Shown here: positions 44,464 through 57,189 of the stretch, one piece after another
How the letters are laid out: each line of letters opens with the position of its first letter
Position numbering within the stretch: the stretch's first letter is position 1
Assembly: GCF_030272615.1 (NCBI RefSeq)
Contig: NC_081413.1
Span: 20,373,285-20,437,284 of the forward strand
DNA length: 64,000 nt
Direction of reading: 5' to 3'
From: Cryptomeria japonica
Lineage: Eukaryota; Streptophyta; Pinopsida; Cupressales; Cupressaceae
Notes under the pieces: model-generated
What the model saw: only the letters and a program-made list of their open reading frames with translations
The model's database searches: none
What the model was told of the DNA's origin: nothing
Translations under genes and position numbers: made by a program

Positions 44464-45948
44464 TTATGTTGCTAAGCCCTTTTCAATGACATCCTTGAAG
44501 GTGGACAAACAAGCTTTCCTTAGATCATAGCCAATGTCCTTATTAACATTCTGGGTGAACATTTCTACCATTTGTTTTTGTGGAATTTCACAAGAGCATC
44601 TGCTAGCTAGATTTCTCCATCTTTGCAAGAATGATGCAAAAGATTCTCCCTCTTTTTGCTTAGTGTTGCACAAAGTAGTGACTAATATGTCTGTCTCTAT
44701 ATTGTAAGAGAAATGTTGAATAAATGCCTCTCCTAAGTCACCCCATGACTTAATACCAGGTGGTAGTTGGGAGAACCATTCCATAGCTTGATCGCCTAAG
44801 CTTTGTGGGAATAATCTCATCAAATATGTCTCTTCTGCCGCTACCTCAATGCAAGCTATGAAAAATTGTCTTATGTGTGCCTTGGGGTCCCCTTTTCCTC
44901 TATACTTGTCAAATTTAGGCATCACAAAGTGTGCAAGAAATGGAGGCATTGGAATGCTCTTGTCAAATGGATAAGGACATATGTCTCTCATTGTGTATGT
45001 TGGCTTCGGTGTATTTATGTCCTCCATTTTCTTTTGTAACTCCCTGATTTGTTGCTCCAAATTTCTCTTAGGTGGAGATCGACTTCTTGAAGCATACCCC
45101 GTGTTTGAGGCACCCATTGGAGGAGAAGCATATTGCATATATGGATGATATTGATCATACACATGTTCATATGGAGGAGGTCTATATTGATGCGGCATAT
45201 ATGGAGCACTTGGTATAGATTCATGTTGAGGAACCCCATATCTATTTTGCGCATGTATACCATATTCTACAGGCATGTCATGTTCTATTGTGTGGTCCCC
45301 AAATTTGACACGAGGTTTCCTTGTGTCCAAATTTTGAGCATGCCTTTGAGTATCCAATTGTTTTGGTTGATCCATAGCTTGAGCATATCTATCTGCATAA
45401 GATTTCCATAATGGTCTACGAAGGTAAGTATCATATGTTTGAGCATGTGTATGTGGGACCTCTGGTTTTTGAAGCAAAGCTGATGGTGATTCAGGTACCA
45501 TATGTGGTCCTCTATTTCCTCCACTATTAGGTCTCCTTTGATCCATGTTGGAGTGAGTTTGTTGCAAAGGTCAGTTTTCCATTATTTGAGACATGTCAAA
45601 ATCATGAGGTATCTTGGCTGCACTTTGTGCCATCATGTGTAAGAAATATTATCTATCCCTCCTCATTATTTCTTCAACCAATCGATTGAAATGGGGATTC
45701 ATAATGGATTCTTCTACATCTGCTGAATGTATTGAAAAGTTGTCCACATTGTCATTGTGTGTAGCATTGTTGTTTGTAGTGTCTGCATTTTCCACATTTG
45801 GAATGTTTCTATAAACATCCATGTCAGGCAATGTAGTGTGCTCAGGATTGAAAAATAAATCATTGTCATACTCATAAGAACTCATGTTTGCGGACTCTTG
45901 AGCCTCTTTAGTTTCTCTGCTAGATTTTTGAAGACGGGTTTCAACCAT
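44464..45948 (-). pseudogene. Element T gag
   Basis: Start at 45,948 (MVETRLQKSSRETKEAQESA). Two stops, TAA at 45,651 and TGA at 45,573, fall after ~100 codons, then 367 open codons from 45,567. N-terminal part is Gln/Pro/Tyr-rich (YRPPPYEHVYDQYHPYMQYA) with a basic helix (KRNLEQQIRELQKKMEDI). The capsid (Retrotrans_gag) domain follows: MPKFDKYRGKGDPKAHIRQF, LFPQSLGDQAMEWFSQLPPG, FIQHFSYNI and ESFASFLQRWRNLASRC. It builds the particle that packages element RNA. The frame is the same as that of protease, RT and integrase, so the element has one continuous gag-pol frame. Confidence 0.88.
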
Positions 45949-46439
45949 GAACTAGGTATTGACCAAGATGCGTAAGACTAGATGAAAATGGAAAAAAGTA
46001 TGGAAGATCAAGAGTTAGATGGAGTGTAAATGAATCTGAGGTGTACTTGCAATGTCCAAAGTGTAAGACCAAGTATGTATGTAGTAGAGTAGTTGTGACT
46101 TCCAAAGAGAGGATAGTTTCTCTTGATGAGGTAAGCTGACCTTGACTCTAAGTAAGACCAAATGAGACCCAAAGATAAGAAACCTTGATGAGGGGCCACT
46201 TAGCAAAGTGTTGTTGTATGTAGTGTGTTGACAAAGTATGATGAGGACAAGCAAGTGACCTTTTGACTCAAGTTTAGACAAGTATGAATGTAAAATGAGA
46301 TGTGAAGCAATGATGGACTATGTGAGACCCAAAGACAGGTTGAATGCTAGATGAAACCTGAAGAAACAACCTAGGAAGCTCAAGAATTCTGAAACTGATT
46401 TCTTTTGTTTGCTGGACTGTGAAATTTTTCAATTCTGGA

Positions 46440-46610
46440 CACAGACACACCTCTATACTTCACAGACATGATTCCCAGACACATACGTGTCTCTATTCGA
46501 CACAGATGCTGTTAGACACACAAATGCTATTATGCCCTTCACAGACGCGTTTAGATGACCCAGACACGGTTAAAATAGACACAGACGCGTTTCTGTAAAC
46601 TTTGTGCAAT
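46440..46610. repeat. Leader repeats, core ACACAGACGCG, set 1
   Basis: Degenerate ~20 bp repeats on the plus strand (ACACAGACACAC, ACAGACGCGTTT, GACACAGACGCGTTT). Reverse-complement relation to 34,036-34,268. Confidence 0.65.
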
Positions 46611-47809
46611 TTTTTCCAATCTGTGAAGTCATTTTGTTGTGACCAAATCTGACTGTTTGACTGTTTTTCGTGACAAGAGGACACAATGTTGATGAGGACT
46701 CAATGTTTGCAAGCGTTTAGACTCCAAAAATGACTCCAAGAAAAATGTGTTGTTTAATGTAAAATTGTTTTGCATACCCTTGAAGACACAAAAGACACAA
46801 TGTTTTTTTGTTCGGTCTTGATTGTTTGAATGTTTAACATAAGTCAAGCACAATTCTTATGGCTGGCCAAGACAATAGTTGTTGATCCCACATAGGGTTT
46901 TACCCCCGAGGCTACGCTATTCAGAGCGGATACTTAGATGCTTGACCTCATTGGCTCCACCCTCGGCACTCACTTCTCGGGTCAGCCAAGCATCAGTCCC
47001 CATGAAAACTCCCCATGGCGAACTTTGTATCTCTACTAAGAACCATATGTGTGTGGGCCGCTACCAGAGGTCCGACCTCCTCCCCCAACAACTAGAAGGA
47101 TTTGGGCTTCTAAAACAAAAAGGTGCTAGTAATGGCATCTGCTCGTGTGGCCATACATGCGGCACTTTTAGCTCTGTAAATACAGAAGGCTCCCAGCCGG
47201 TAGGGGTTACGCCCTACAAATGATCAAAAAAATTTGATCAAATAGGTTTATGGGGAGACATAGTGTCGGTATGAACTAATCAGCACACGTTATTCATAGT
47301 TTTCACCATGAATATATTTGATTATAGTGGTTCGGAAGAGGTGGGTTTTCCTCACTACCACTTGGGTCGTTCTCTTCTCACTAGTAGTCCTAATGACCAC
47401 ACGGGAAGACAGGCCCTCTAAAGATTAAACAAAAAGAGCCTATTGCTCAAAACACAAAAGACAATGATTCAATTTTAGTGCACCAATGGAAGTGTTTGCT
47501 AATCTATGAAAACAAGGCACACAACAAAAATTCAAAACACTAGCCAAGGACCTGCAACAAAAGTTGTTAGTAGTTTGGGTTGTTTGACATAATCACCCCT
47601 TCCTGCAAACACACAAGTTAGGTACATTTTAAAAACCCAAAAGACTTTGTGAAAGAGGGGCCTTCAACAAAACGTTTTGCTTCCAAGACAAGCTGCACCA
47701 ATTTAGTTAGCTAGATCTGAAAGTGTTAGTCCAAAAATAAACCAGATCTGAAACCCTAAGTACAAAATCCAAATGAATTAATGAAAATTTCAAAATTTTG
47801 AAACAGTAT

Positions 47810-48065
47810 ATACACAGACGTTGTTACCCTCAACACAGACGCGTCTGGATAACACAGACGCGGTTCTGTGATGCACAGACATGCCTAAAAATCATAGACG
47901 CTCCTTTCCGACACAGACGTGGGTATAAATAACACAGACACGTTTCTGAAACACAGACGCTCCTTTATGAAACCTGCAAAATAAAATTTGTCAAAAACAC
48001 AGACGCAATTCTAGATTCCGCAGATGCGCCAGAAAATCAAAGACGCAATCCAAAAGTTCGTAGAT
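47810..48065. repeat. Leader repeats, core ACACAGACGCG, set 2
   Basis: About eleven degenerate ~20-28 bp units with AACACAGACGCG cores between the primer site and the GC-rich block. Same family as set 1. Confidence 0.75.
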
Positions 48066-48159
48066 GCGAAAAAAACCTAAAATGCTGTCGAAAATGTCCG
48101 ATATGCAACTTCAAAAATGCAACATCTGCAACAAGGAAGTTAGATGCAAAGGGACAAGA

Positions 48160-48177
48160 GTCCCACCGGGCGTGCCA
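48160..48177 (-). other. Element T primer binding site
   Basis: The minus strand reads TGGCACGCCCGGTGGGAC three bases after the 5' LTR end. It starts TGG as required and has the length expected for a tRNA 3' end complement. I do not assign the tRNA. Confidence 0.75.
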
Positions 48178-48180
48178 AAA

Positions 48181-48947
48181 TGTGTATGGTGAAAATGGAT
48201 ACAATAATAACAAAATTGAAAGGCTAAATGAATTCAACCACAAAAACCCTAGCCTAACAACAAAAAAGATCTACCATAACATATGAAGGTTACCTAAGAC
48301 AATGTAACTAAAACAAAATCATAAAGATTATACCATCACATGTCCAATAGGGTTTTGATCTCCATTCTTCCTATCTCCATTGATCTTGCTTGATATATTT
48401 GCTCTTAGATTTTATGTGCACAAGTGCTCAACAAAGAACGGAATGTGGTTGCAAGTAGGATCGTAGTGTAGCCAAGTCCTTAAGATCAGTCATTAGGGTT
48501 TGATAATGAAGGAAGCATCTCCTTAAATATAAGACACAATATGAAATGGAGGGATAAGATTGAGAGGTGTAAAAAGGAGGTCGGCTAGGATTAGAGGGTA
48601 GGTAGAGGAAATAATGAAATAATGAAAGAGGTAGGTAGTGTAGGAATTAAAAGATGAATGACATGTGTCATGTGTAGAAAAAGATAATGAATTCATTAAA
48701 TAAATAAAGATTTATTTAATTAATAGAAGAAGTGGGATAATTAAATAAATAAAATATTTATTTAATTTAGGAAAAGGATAATTTAAATAAATAAATGTAT
48801 TTATTTAAATGAGTAATAAGGCTAGAAGAGGATAAATGAATTAATTAAATAAATAAAGATTTATTTAATTAATAGAAGAATTAGGCTAAGATAATTAAAT
48901 AAATAAAATATTTATTTAATTAAACATGACAATTTTGGGTGTCTACA
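48181..48947 (-). repeat. Element T 5' LTR
   Basis: 767 bp, partner of 32,742-33,508, followed by target duplication TTTAT at 48,948. Contains the same five AT palindromes. Confidence 0.95.
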
Positions 48948-51900
48948 TTTATAAATGGTGAACCCACAATAGTGGGTTAGACTTTTTTGCCAACTTCGAC
49001 ACTGCAATATTCATTTTTAGAAAAAAACTTTAGTTTCAGACACCTATTACTTCTAAAACGTAAGGAATTTGTAGATGATGTGAACTAGTGATTTGTGTGA
49101 TTTAGTATATAGATTATAGATATTATTTTTTGATAATATTTGAAATCAATTTTCTTCCATTATTTTATCTCCCTCGAAAACTAATTTTTTTTCAAAAAAC
49201 AACATATTAAAAAAGTGACACTCACTTTGTATAGTGCAACATTTTTCCTATAATACATATGAACATGATTCTTTTGAATTTGGTTTTTTAACATCCATAT
49301 CTAGTGTTTTCAATTGATTTTGTATCATTATATTCAATATTTCATATTTTATTAAGATTTGAATTTGAGTTAACTGTAATTTTGACATATATCCAGTTGA
49401 TATTAATGAAAAAAATAAAAATATATTAATGAAATTAAATATATTAAAAATTATATTATTTGTAAAGCTTATAATAATGGCTAAATACTTTTAAAAAACT
49501 TCTAAATGAATTCATTTGACCTCCCAAAAGGTAATGTAAAATTGGTTTTTATCAGCATTTTACAGATGCAAAGGAGACTCTATTGCAAGCATGATTTAGA
49601 AGTAGAGAGGTTCTATCCAATAAATTTTTATCTAAGAGCCTTTAATCTAACTCTCTTCAATTAATTACTTCAAATGGGACCTCTTAAATCTTAAATCATT
49701 ATATTTTTAAAAGAATGTATCATTTCAGCAAAAATCAGGATGTACGAAAAAGTGGAAACCAACATTGTGAGTTCACCCTATAAATAAAGATCTAAGTCAT
49801 GGTCTTCAAATATTTTAGTGAAATATTGCACCATTAAAAGATCAACCTCTTAGATATTACATACATGCAGATACACCAAAAAAAAATTGTAACCTCTTTT
49901 CCCTCATTAGAAGATCCACAACCTCTACTAATACACATTCACCAATATCCTACCTACATAAGCTAAAAAAATGCATGTCCTACCTACCATATTGAAAATA
50001 AATAATTCAATGTAAAAGAGAACACAAAATTGGATAAATAAACATTTGAATTAATTCAAAAATGAGATGTACATATAGGAAGAAGGAAAGAAACTACTAG
50101 CATGAATGATGAAAATACACTAAGAAGTTGACTCCCACTAATAGGGAGTGGAGGTTAGTTAGCTTCCCCCAAAATTTTAAGAGATGGTGAGTTAAATATC
50201 CATAAGTGAGACACCTAACTAAGATAAAATTTATGTTTATATCTATTTGCAAAATTCCATAAAATAATATTGCATTAACAAACACAACCTTTCAAAATAA
50301 AAAACAAGTCCAATAACGAAAGGACACATGTTTGGGATGACTAATCAATAATCTAAATAAAACCAAAATAAAAAATAATTAAGAACTATAAAGAGTGGAA
50401 TTAGGAGTAATAAATTTTTAGAGGTCATATATATGTACAAAGTTTAGTATAAAAAAATTGGGTCTAGGAGATTTCATTTAAAATAACTTTTTACTATGGA
50501 TTGAGTAAAAATGCTAGCAATCCATCTATTAATTACAAGTTATTAAGATGACAAAATACATTAGAAACTTACTATAGGCCTAGGGTTGTTTGACGCCCTT
50601 GCTTTGTTATTCTTCTACTTTAAATAAAATTTAACCTCTCCTTTATTTCAATATAATTGAAGAAAAAAATGTAACAAATGATTCCATGATTGGAAGCCAC
50701 AAAAGAGAAGGCTATCATAAAAGATTTTTTAAAGGCTTATATAGCCTTAGGAAAAAATAAAAAAATATAACTTATACTACAAGCCATTTGTGTAGGAAGC
50801 TTGAAGTAATGATAATGTATTTGATTCTAATCTAGGTAGAACATGTCTGAGATATCTATCTTGTCATATTCAAATATCTAGTTTAAGTGTTATAGTTTTT
50901 TGGTTTACATTTTATTTATCAATTATTATTATATTTGTTTTATTTTTTTCAGCATGTTAATTATGATTTTATAAAGTAAATGAATAAAATTGATAATAAT
51001 GACGTTTTTAGAATAAGTTCTATTATTAAAATGTAGGACTTTTTTCTTTTTAAGCTATTTAATTATTTATAGTGATTTTGTTATTAATATTGAAAGAATT
51101 TTTATTTGTTTTTTGATAAAAATGGATGAGACCACTAAAATTATATTGATTATATATATTTTTGCATCTGTCTGGTTCAAAGACCACTGAAGGGAAAGAA
51201 AAATATTATAGCATATATCAAAATAGAATTTAATAACTAATATACAAATTATGTGATAATTTAGTGAGATCTTTAAAATACTCAATTAACATAGCAAATT
51301 AAATATAATCCAATTAGCGTGGAATTGATATATAATATTTTGATTTTTTTCACATCACCTATTTTAATACTTGTCTAACTGAAATCGCTTGGTTCAACCA
51401 CTCCCATTTCATAGTTATGGTAAACTTTAAAGGATGAATAGTTTTTATTGAGAACATAACATATTATAAATGTTCCGAAACCTTTAAACGAAAATCCAAG
51501 GGTTTAATATTTAGAAGACAATAATCAACTAATAAACTATTAAAGGTATTCTAAACAACACTATTCATTATTTTCTTTTGCAGATCTATTTTTTTTTAAT
51601 GCAAATATAAATTTAAAGTACAATATTTGTCATAATGAATTATAAATGGAGCTCAAATATGTTGACATAAAATGACTTTGAGCAATACATAGACTATTTT
51701 AATAGACCAATACCACTTACTTAAGAATCTAGGGCACTAATATAATGGTGAGATACATAATAGTTAAAAGCATATATTAGTCTCCTATCTATGAGGGAAT
51801 TCAATAAATTAATACATTTATAATCATGTTTAGAATTTATCTTTATTTGGTTTCAACACCTCTAGAAAATTATTTGTTTTGGAGGCTGCTTGAGACATTA

Positions 51901-52163
51901 CAAAGTGACGATTTTATCTTTTGATTAAATATTTAGAATTTGATTTATTTATTTTAAAAAGATTATTAAAGATATATAAAACAATATGCATATGTTAATG
52001 TCAAGTTGATTCTATGCCATTACAATGAGGCAAGGACATTATAGCTTTCCTACAAGATTATGGTCTCATTGATATAATAATAATGGATTAGAGGTTGTCT
52101 TATTATTCAAAACCCTACAATATAATTTTAGAGTTTTCTTAATTAAGTTAGCTCATCATGGAT
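48948..52163. other. AT-rich intergenic DNA, no gene recognised
   Basis: Very AT-rich with no open frame over about 75 codons and no recognisable domain. A small hairpin AACCCAC-AATA-GTGGGTT lies at about 48,961-48,978. Confidence 0.55.
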
Positions 52164-52480
52164 CATTTTAAATTTTGAAGTTGGACATATTGGAATTTAG
52201 AAATAAACCAATAATTTCTATATACTCTGAAAATCTAATCTCTCTAATCAAATTTATGATTATAAAATTGACCGAAGACAATGAATATATAAGATTTTAT
52301 ATTAGATGTAGAACTTTAAATTATCTGAAAGTGGTTTCGTGTTATATGAAACATTTTAAATTTTGAAGCTGGACATATTGGAATTTAGAAATAAACCAAT
52401 AATTTCTATATACTCTGAAAATCTAATCTCTCTTATCAAATTTATGATCATAAAATTGACCGAAGACAATGAATATTCTT
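52164..52480. repeat. 188 bp tandem duplication beside the coiled-coil gene
   Basis: CATTTTAAATTTTGAAG starts copies at 52,164 and 52,352; about 125 bp is nearly identical, ending GACAATGAATAT. The second copy abuts the 3' end of the coiled-coil gene. Confidence 0.9.
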
Positions 52481-52511
52481 TCAGTACTTGGGTATGTTTT
52501 CTTCCAATCTC

Positions 52512-55500
52512 TTACAACACTTCGATAGCATTCTTAAGTTTAATCTTTTTTGCATTCAATTCTGTAATTTTTCCATCTTTTGTTTGAATTAATGACTTTT
52601 TACTAGATATGTCCTTTTGTAATTGTTGGTTTTCTTGATAAAGTTGAAGAGCTTCTCGTTTCACTGTTCTGTTCTCTATAACCAGATCTTCCATCATTTT
52701 ATCACTGGTTTCTGATAGAGATGTGAGTAATTGCCTCTCCTCTGTTTCTGAATCGAGCATATCGTCAGTGGGAACTTGTTTGTAATCATTAGCCCACATA
52801 CCCAACTTGCTTTGAAACTCATGGACTTGTTGTTTCCATGAACCATTTTCTTGGAGCAAAGCCTCCTCCCTACTTGCCGACGTAGATCTAAGTGAGTTCC
52901 TCTCATTTTTCATCTCATAAATGGGCCCACAGAACTTTATATTCCTGGATCAATGTCTCTTTCTCATACTGCACAACTGCAACTCTGCTTTCCAAATCCT
53001 CCTTATTACAAACCCACAATAGCTGGTCTTCTTTAATTTTTGTATTTAATTTCCCAATACTGTCATTGCATTGTTTCAACTTATTTCCTATCTGATTGTT
53101 TTCTTCTCTGAGCACATTACACAGCTCTTCTGGCTTAGCATCCTCGCTTCGTTGAGCTCATTTTGCAGTTTTGCAAATGTAATTTCAAATTCTCTCTTAT
53201 AACTATACCACTTGTGCCTATCTTCAGCCAATTTTTCCTTTAATTGCTGAATTTCATTAATAGATTGATTAAAATTATTTTCCAACTCAGTTTTTTCCTG
53301 TTCTGATTGAGACCACAAATCTTCATGCTTCTGGCTTAACATTCTCGCTTCATTAAGCTCATTTTGCAGTTTTGCAAATGTAACTTCAAATTCTCGCTTA
53401 GATATATCCCACAAGTGCCCTTCTTCAGCTATTTTATCCTTTAATTGTTTAGCTTCATTGATGGATTGATGAAAATTAGTTTCCATCTCACTTTTTTCTC
53501 TACTTATTTCATTGTATAAGACTTGATTATTGTGGGCCAGAATCTTTGTTTCATTAAGCTTTTTCCGCAGCTTTATTACTGTACCTTCTAAATTCGCCTT
53601 ACAAGTATCCCAAAGGCAACCATTTTCAGTCATTTTGGCATGTAATTCCTCATTCGTATCATCCAAGTCTTTCAACTCGTCTTCCAATTTTGTTTTCTCA
53701 TGCCTTAGTTGAATGCATGCTTCTTCATGTTTCAGGCTCAACAATCTTGTTTCTTTGAGCTCATTTTGCAGCCCTGCAACAGTGGCTTCCAACTCTGTCT
53801 TAGAAGAATCCCACAAGAACCCACGTTCAGCCAATTTTGCCTTCAATTCTTCGGTCTCATCATTGCATTCTGTTACCTTATTTTGCATTTCGTTCTTTTC
53901 TTTCATTAATTCAGAGCCCAATTCTTCATTAAGATCACCTTCGAGCTTTAAAACTTTTTCTTCCAAATCAGTTTTTGCTTGTCTCAGCTCACTGCACAGT
54001 TCTTCACGTCCTTGGCTGAGTACCCTTGCTTCATTAAGCTCATTTTGTAGCTCTAAAACCTGTTTTTCCAACTTCTCCTGACAAGAATCCCACAACCGCT
54101 TATCTTCAGTCATCTTTGCATTCAATTTCTTAGTAGTATCATTGATTTTTATGAACTTATTTTCCATCTCAATTTTTTCTTGCCTCAATTTAGTCAACAA
54201 TTCTTGCTGTTTCTAGCTAGATTTTCTTTCATCAAGGATCTCATTTTGCAGCTGTGCAACTTTTCCTTTCAAATTCGCCCTACATGAATCCCACAATCCC
54301 TTATCCTCAGCAAATCTTTGCTTTTAATTTCATAGCACCATCATTGCATTTTTTCAATTCATTTTTGTGATTTCTGTAGCTAGTGTACAAGTCCTCATGT
54401 TTCTGGCTCAATACATTTCTTTCCTTCACTACAGTGTCAAGCTTTGTTTGTACTTCCACAATTGTCGCTTTCAGTTTTGTCTTGGAAGCATCCCACAATC
54501 TCCTATCTTCAGTCATTTTATCTTATAATTCCCTAATCACATCATTGGATTTTTTCAAATCATTTTCCAACTCGTCTTTTCCCTGCCCTAACTCTGAAAT
54601 TGTACTTTTCATCTTTTTCTCACAAGAAATCCACTTGTTTTTATCTGAAGTGATTGTTTCAAGCAATTCGTTATTGGCATCATCACACATTGTCAATTTG
54701 TTTTTCAACCCATCTATTTCTTTTCTATCATTGGTAATTGTAGTCAGTAAACGTTCATTCAGGCTTTTCAAATTTGTCATCTCATTCTGCAGCTCCGCGA
54801 CTTTTCCTTTCAAATTCACCCTATATGAATCCCACAATCCCTGATTCTCAGTCATCTTTGCTTTTGATTTCATATTAGCACCACAATTGCATTTTTTCCA
54901 CCCTTTTTTTTCATTTCTGTAGCTAGTGCATAAGTCCTTATGTTTCTGACTCAATACATTTCTTTCCTGCACTACAGAATCAAGCTTATTTTCTACCTCC
55001 ACAATTGTTCCTTACAATTTTGTTTTGGAAGCATCCCACAAGATGCTATCTTCGGTCACTTTATTTTGTAATTCCTTAATCACATCATTGAATTTTTTCA
55101 AATTGTTTTCAAGCTCTTTTTTTTCCTGCCCTAATTGAGCACACAATTTTCCAAGATTCTCGCTCAATTGTTTTGTTTGATCAAGCTCACTTTTAAGCCC
55201 TTGTAATTCCTGAATTACATCAGTACTTTCTTTCAACCTATTTTCCAACAGACTTTTTTCTTGTCCCAATTGACTGAACAACATTTCATGATTCTCACTC
55301 AAATTTCTGGCTTCCTTGAGCTTATATTCTAACTCTGAAATTGTACCTTTCATATCCTTTTCACAAGAAATCCACTTGTTTTTATCTGACGTCACTGTTT
55401 CAAGCAATTTGTTATTGGCATCATCACACATTCTCAATTTGTTTTTCAACCCGTCTATTTCTTTTCTATCATTGGTAATTGTAGTCAGTAAACGATCATT

Positions 55501-55720
55501 CAGGCTTTTCAAATTTGTCACCTCATCACTTTTGCTCGCTTCTGTGCCATCTTTTGCGTTTACTGTTATCGGTATGTGTTGGCTAAAACCCTGCAAATTT
55601 GTTGTACAATCGCCTTTATTAGTTACCATGTTAACTTTTGCATTTGTTTAATTTGTTCGAAAGTTAAGATTTTACCTGCTTGTTACTGCTCTTTGACTTC
55701 ATTCCCTTTCCCCTGGCCAT
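52512..55720 (-). pseudogene. Long coiled-coil protein gene built of 67-residue repeats
   Basis: Two-exon model: exon 1 55,720-55,676 (MARGKGMKSKSSNKQ, basic) with donor CAG/GTAAAA; 85 nt intron; exon 2 from 55,590 after TTTGCAG, in phase, starting GFSQHIPITVNAKDG. The product is almost wholly coiled coil. A 67-residue unit recurs, with LWDSSKTELE near its start and LQNELNEARMLSQKHEDL in the middle; three consecutive units between 53,710 and 53,150 have exactly this length. A larger internal duplication repeats NLKSLNDRLLTTITNDRKEI about 730 bp apart. Stops (55,012, 54,523, 54,307) and frame changes near 54,215, 53,130 and 52,935 break it. The splice structure and absence of retroelement motifs suggest a host-type gene, perhaps cytoskeletal or scaffold, but I do not recognise it. 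Confidence 0.6.
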
Positions 55721-57189
55721 ATCTCTCTAACTCCTACAAACCCAATCAAAGCACTTGTAATTTTGAAGACAAATGATATGAATTAATAGAGTTTGTAAAC
55801 AATTATCGACTAATATTTTAATTGTAAATATTGCACAAAATTTCAGCAGCTACTTGTCGAGAAGTTGTCTATGTGTTACATTTAACATGTAGTAAAATGT
55901 TACCTATATAATTTTTATAATTTTGATTATATATATGAAGCCACAATTGATGTCACCTTGAAATTGGTTTTCCTAGTAACTCTAGAAGCATCCTAATTTG
56001 TGATTGATTGAGAACAAACTCTCCAACTATCTTAGTTTTTCTTGACTTTGTACTTAAATGATGTCCCTAAAGAGTTGTTACTATGCTTGCCTCAACCTAC
56101 CTAGTAAAATAGTCTTTCAATTGTCTAATACAATTGATGTCATTTGTATCTAGTATTACATTACCTAAAACCTTGTTATTGTTTTTTAAAATACCCTTGA
56201 GCTACTTATGCTATCTCAGCCTTGAAATATTTATCATTATGTAGTGTCGTAAATTGCACCCCATGTAATTCTATGCTACATAAGAGCCTCTGCTTTATAC
56301 TAATTGGAGATCTTCTTCATCTCCTTGTCCATTAGTCCATCTCACTTGATCCATCAACCTTTACCTTGTCCTTTTCCAACCCTGCCGATTATTTGACTCA
56401 TAGAAACTAGCGCGTTGTGGAGACGTCTGCATGTTGCACTAGCATCTCACAAATCTACCAATCTGAAGGTAGTAATTGCAGCATTACACCTATGCCTAGA
56501 AGATGCCTATAACACCTCTCCACAATCATTGACATTCGTTTTCATCCCAACATGTTAATCTTTGCTTTTGAAGCTCATTTGGTCTTTGTAGTTGCGTCTC
56601 TAGCTCTCTCCTTGGAATGAAATTGGATTCATGCTTGTTCATTGTCTCATTTCAAAGCTCTCTTTGGCTGTGTCCTTGGCTCTCACATATTGCTTCCATT
56701 TTCATTCTTTGAGGAAGACCGACTTCTTCTTCTTCATCATCCAACACACTTCTCACTTTGCATATGGAAGGGGAGTCTTCTTCTTCCTCTATCTTTTGTT
56801 TTTCTCCATAGAATATTTGTTGACATATTGTTGTTGTATCTTTTATCTATCATCTTAACTATCTTTTCATCTATCTATCTTGGTTATCCATGGAGGTGGA
56901 AACACCAAAGAGGGGGTCTAATTGTGGGAGTCCTCTAAAAACACAACCACAACCTTTTTGTCCTTGTTCCTCTTGTGTGCAGGTTGCTGAGTAGCTTTGG
57001 GGAGATTGATGGAGACTTCAAGCATGGCCAGACTATGAGACTACATTTCTTCCCTTTTTTCTTTTTATTATTTCCATAATAATCATATTTTATTTTTGTA
57101 TCAATATTTGCTTAGTTTCTGTTATTTCGGTATGTTCCCATCATAGTCTGCTCTCTGTACGAACTCTATGACTCTATTCATAGAGGATG
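55721..57189. other. Upstream region of the coiled-coil gene and intergenic DNA
   Basis: The minus strand has TATATATAATC and AATTATATAGG about 180-220 bp upstream of 55,720, possible TATA elements. A 98-codon plus frame (56,642-56,938), rich in hydrophobic residues, has no recognisable domain. Nothing else is supported. Confidence 0.35.

Larger units (their letters stand above)
45949..48159 (-). other. Element T 5' leader
   Basis: No conserved gene. A GC-richer block at 46,879-47,223 stands out from the AT-rich surroundings; it is open on the plus strand for 114 codons but has no domain. A second distinctive block (47,320-47,420) contains CACTTGGGTCGTTCTC. Packaging or translation signals would lie in this region. 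Confidence 0.55.
32742..48947 (-). mobile_element. Element T: complete Ty3/gypsy Tat-lineage retrotransposon with antisense PMD frame
   Basis: Length 16,206 bp. LTRs of 767 bp each at 32,742-33,508 and 48,181-48,947, with a perfect target duplication TTTAT at 32,737-32,741 and 48,948-48,952. Minus-strand order: 5' LTR, primer site (48,177-48,160), leader with ~20 bp repeats, gag (45,948), protease, G-patch, RT, RNase H, second (archaeal-type) RNase H, integrase ending at 38,437, a long 3' region with an antisense PMD frame, repeat arrays, polypurine tract and 3' LTR. The extra RNase H plus long 3' region are hallmarks of the Tat/Ogre group. Point stops make this copy inactive by itself. Confidence 0.95.

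Noticed and set aside
46879-47223. 114-codon plus frame as a gene
   Set aside because: Antisense in a retrotransposon leader and no recognisable domain; kept only as a compositional finding.
53530-54844. Plus-strand open frames of 60-153 codons opposite the coiled-coil gene
   Set aside because: They are Ser/Phe/Cys-rich mirror images of the Lys/Glu/Leu-rich minus frame, and no domain is visible.
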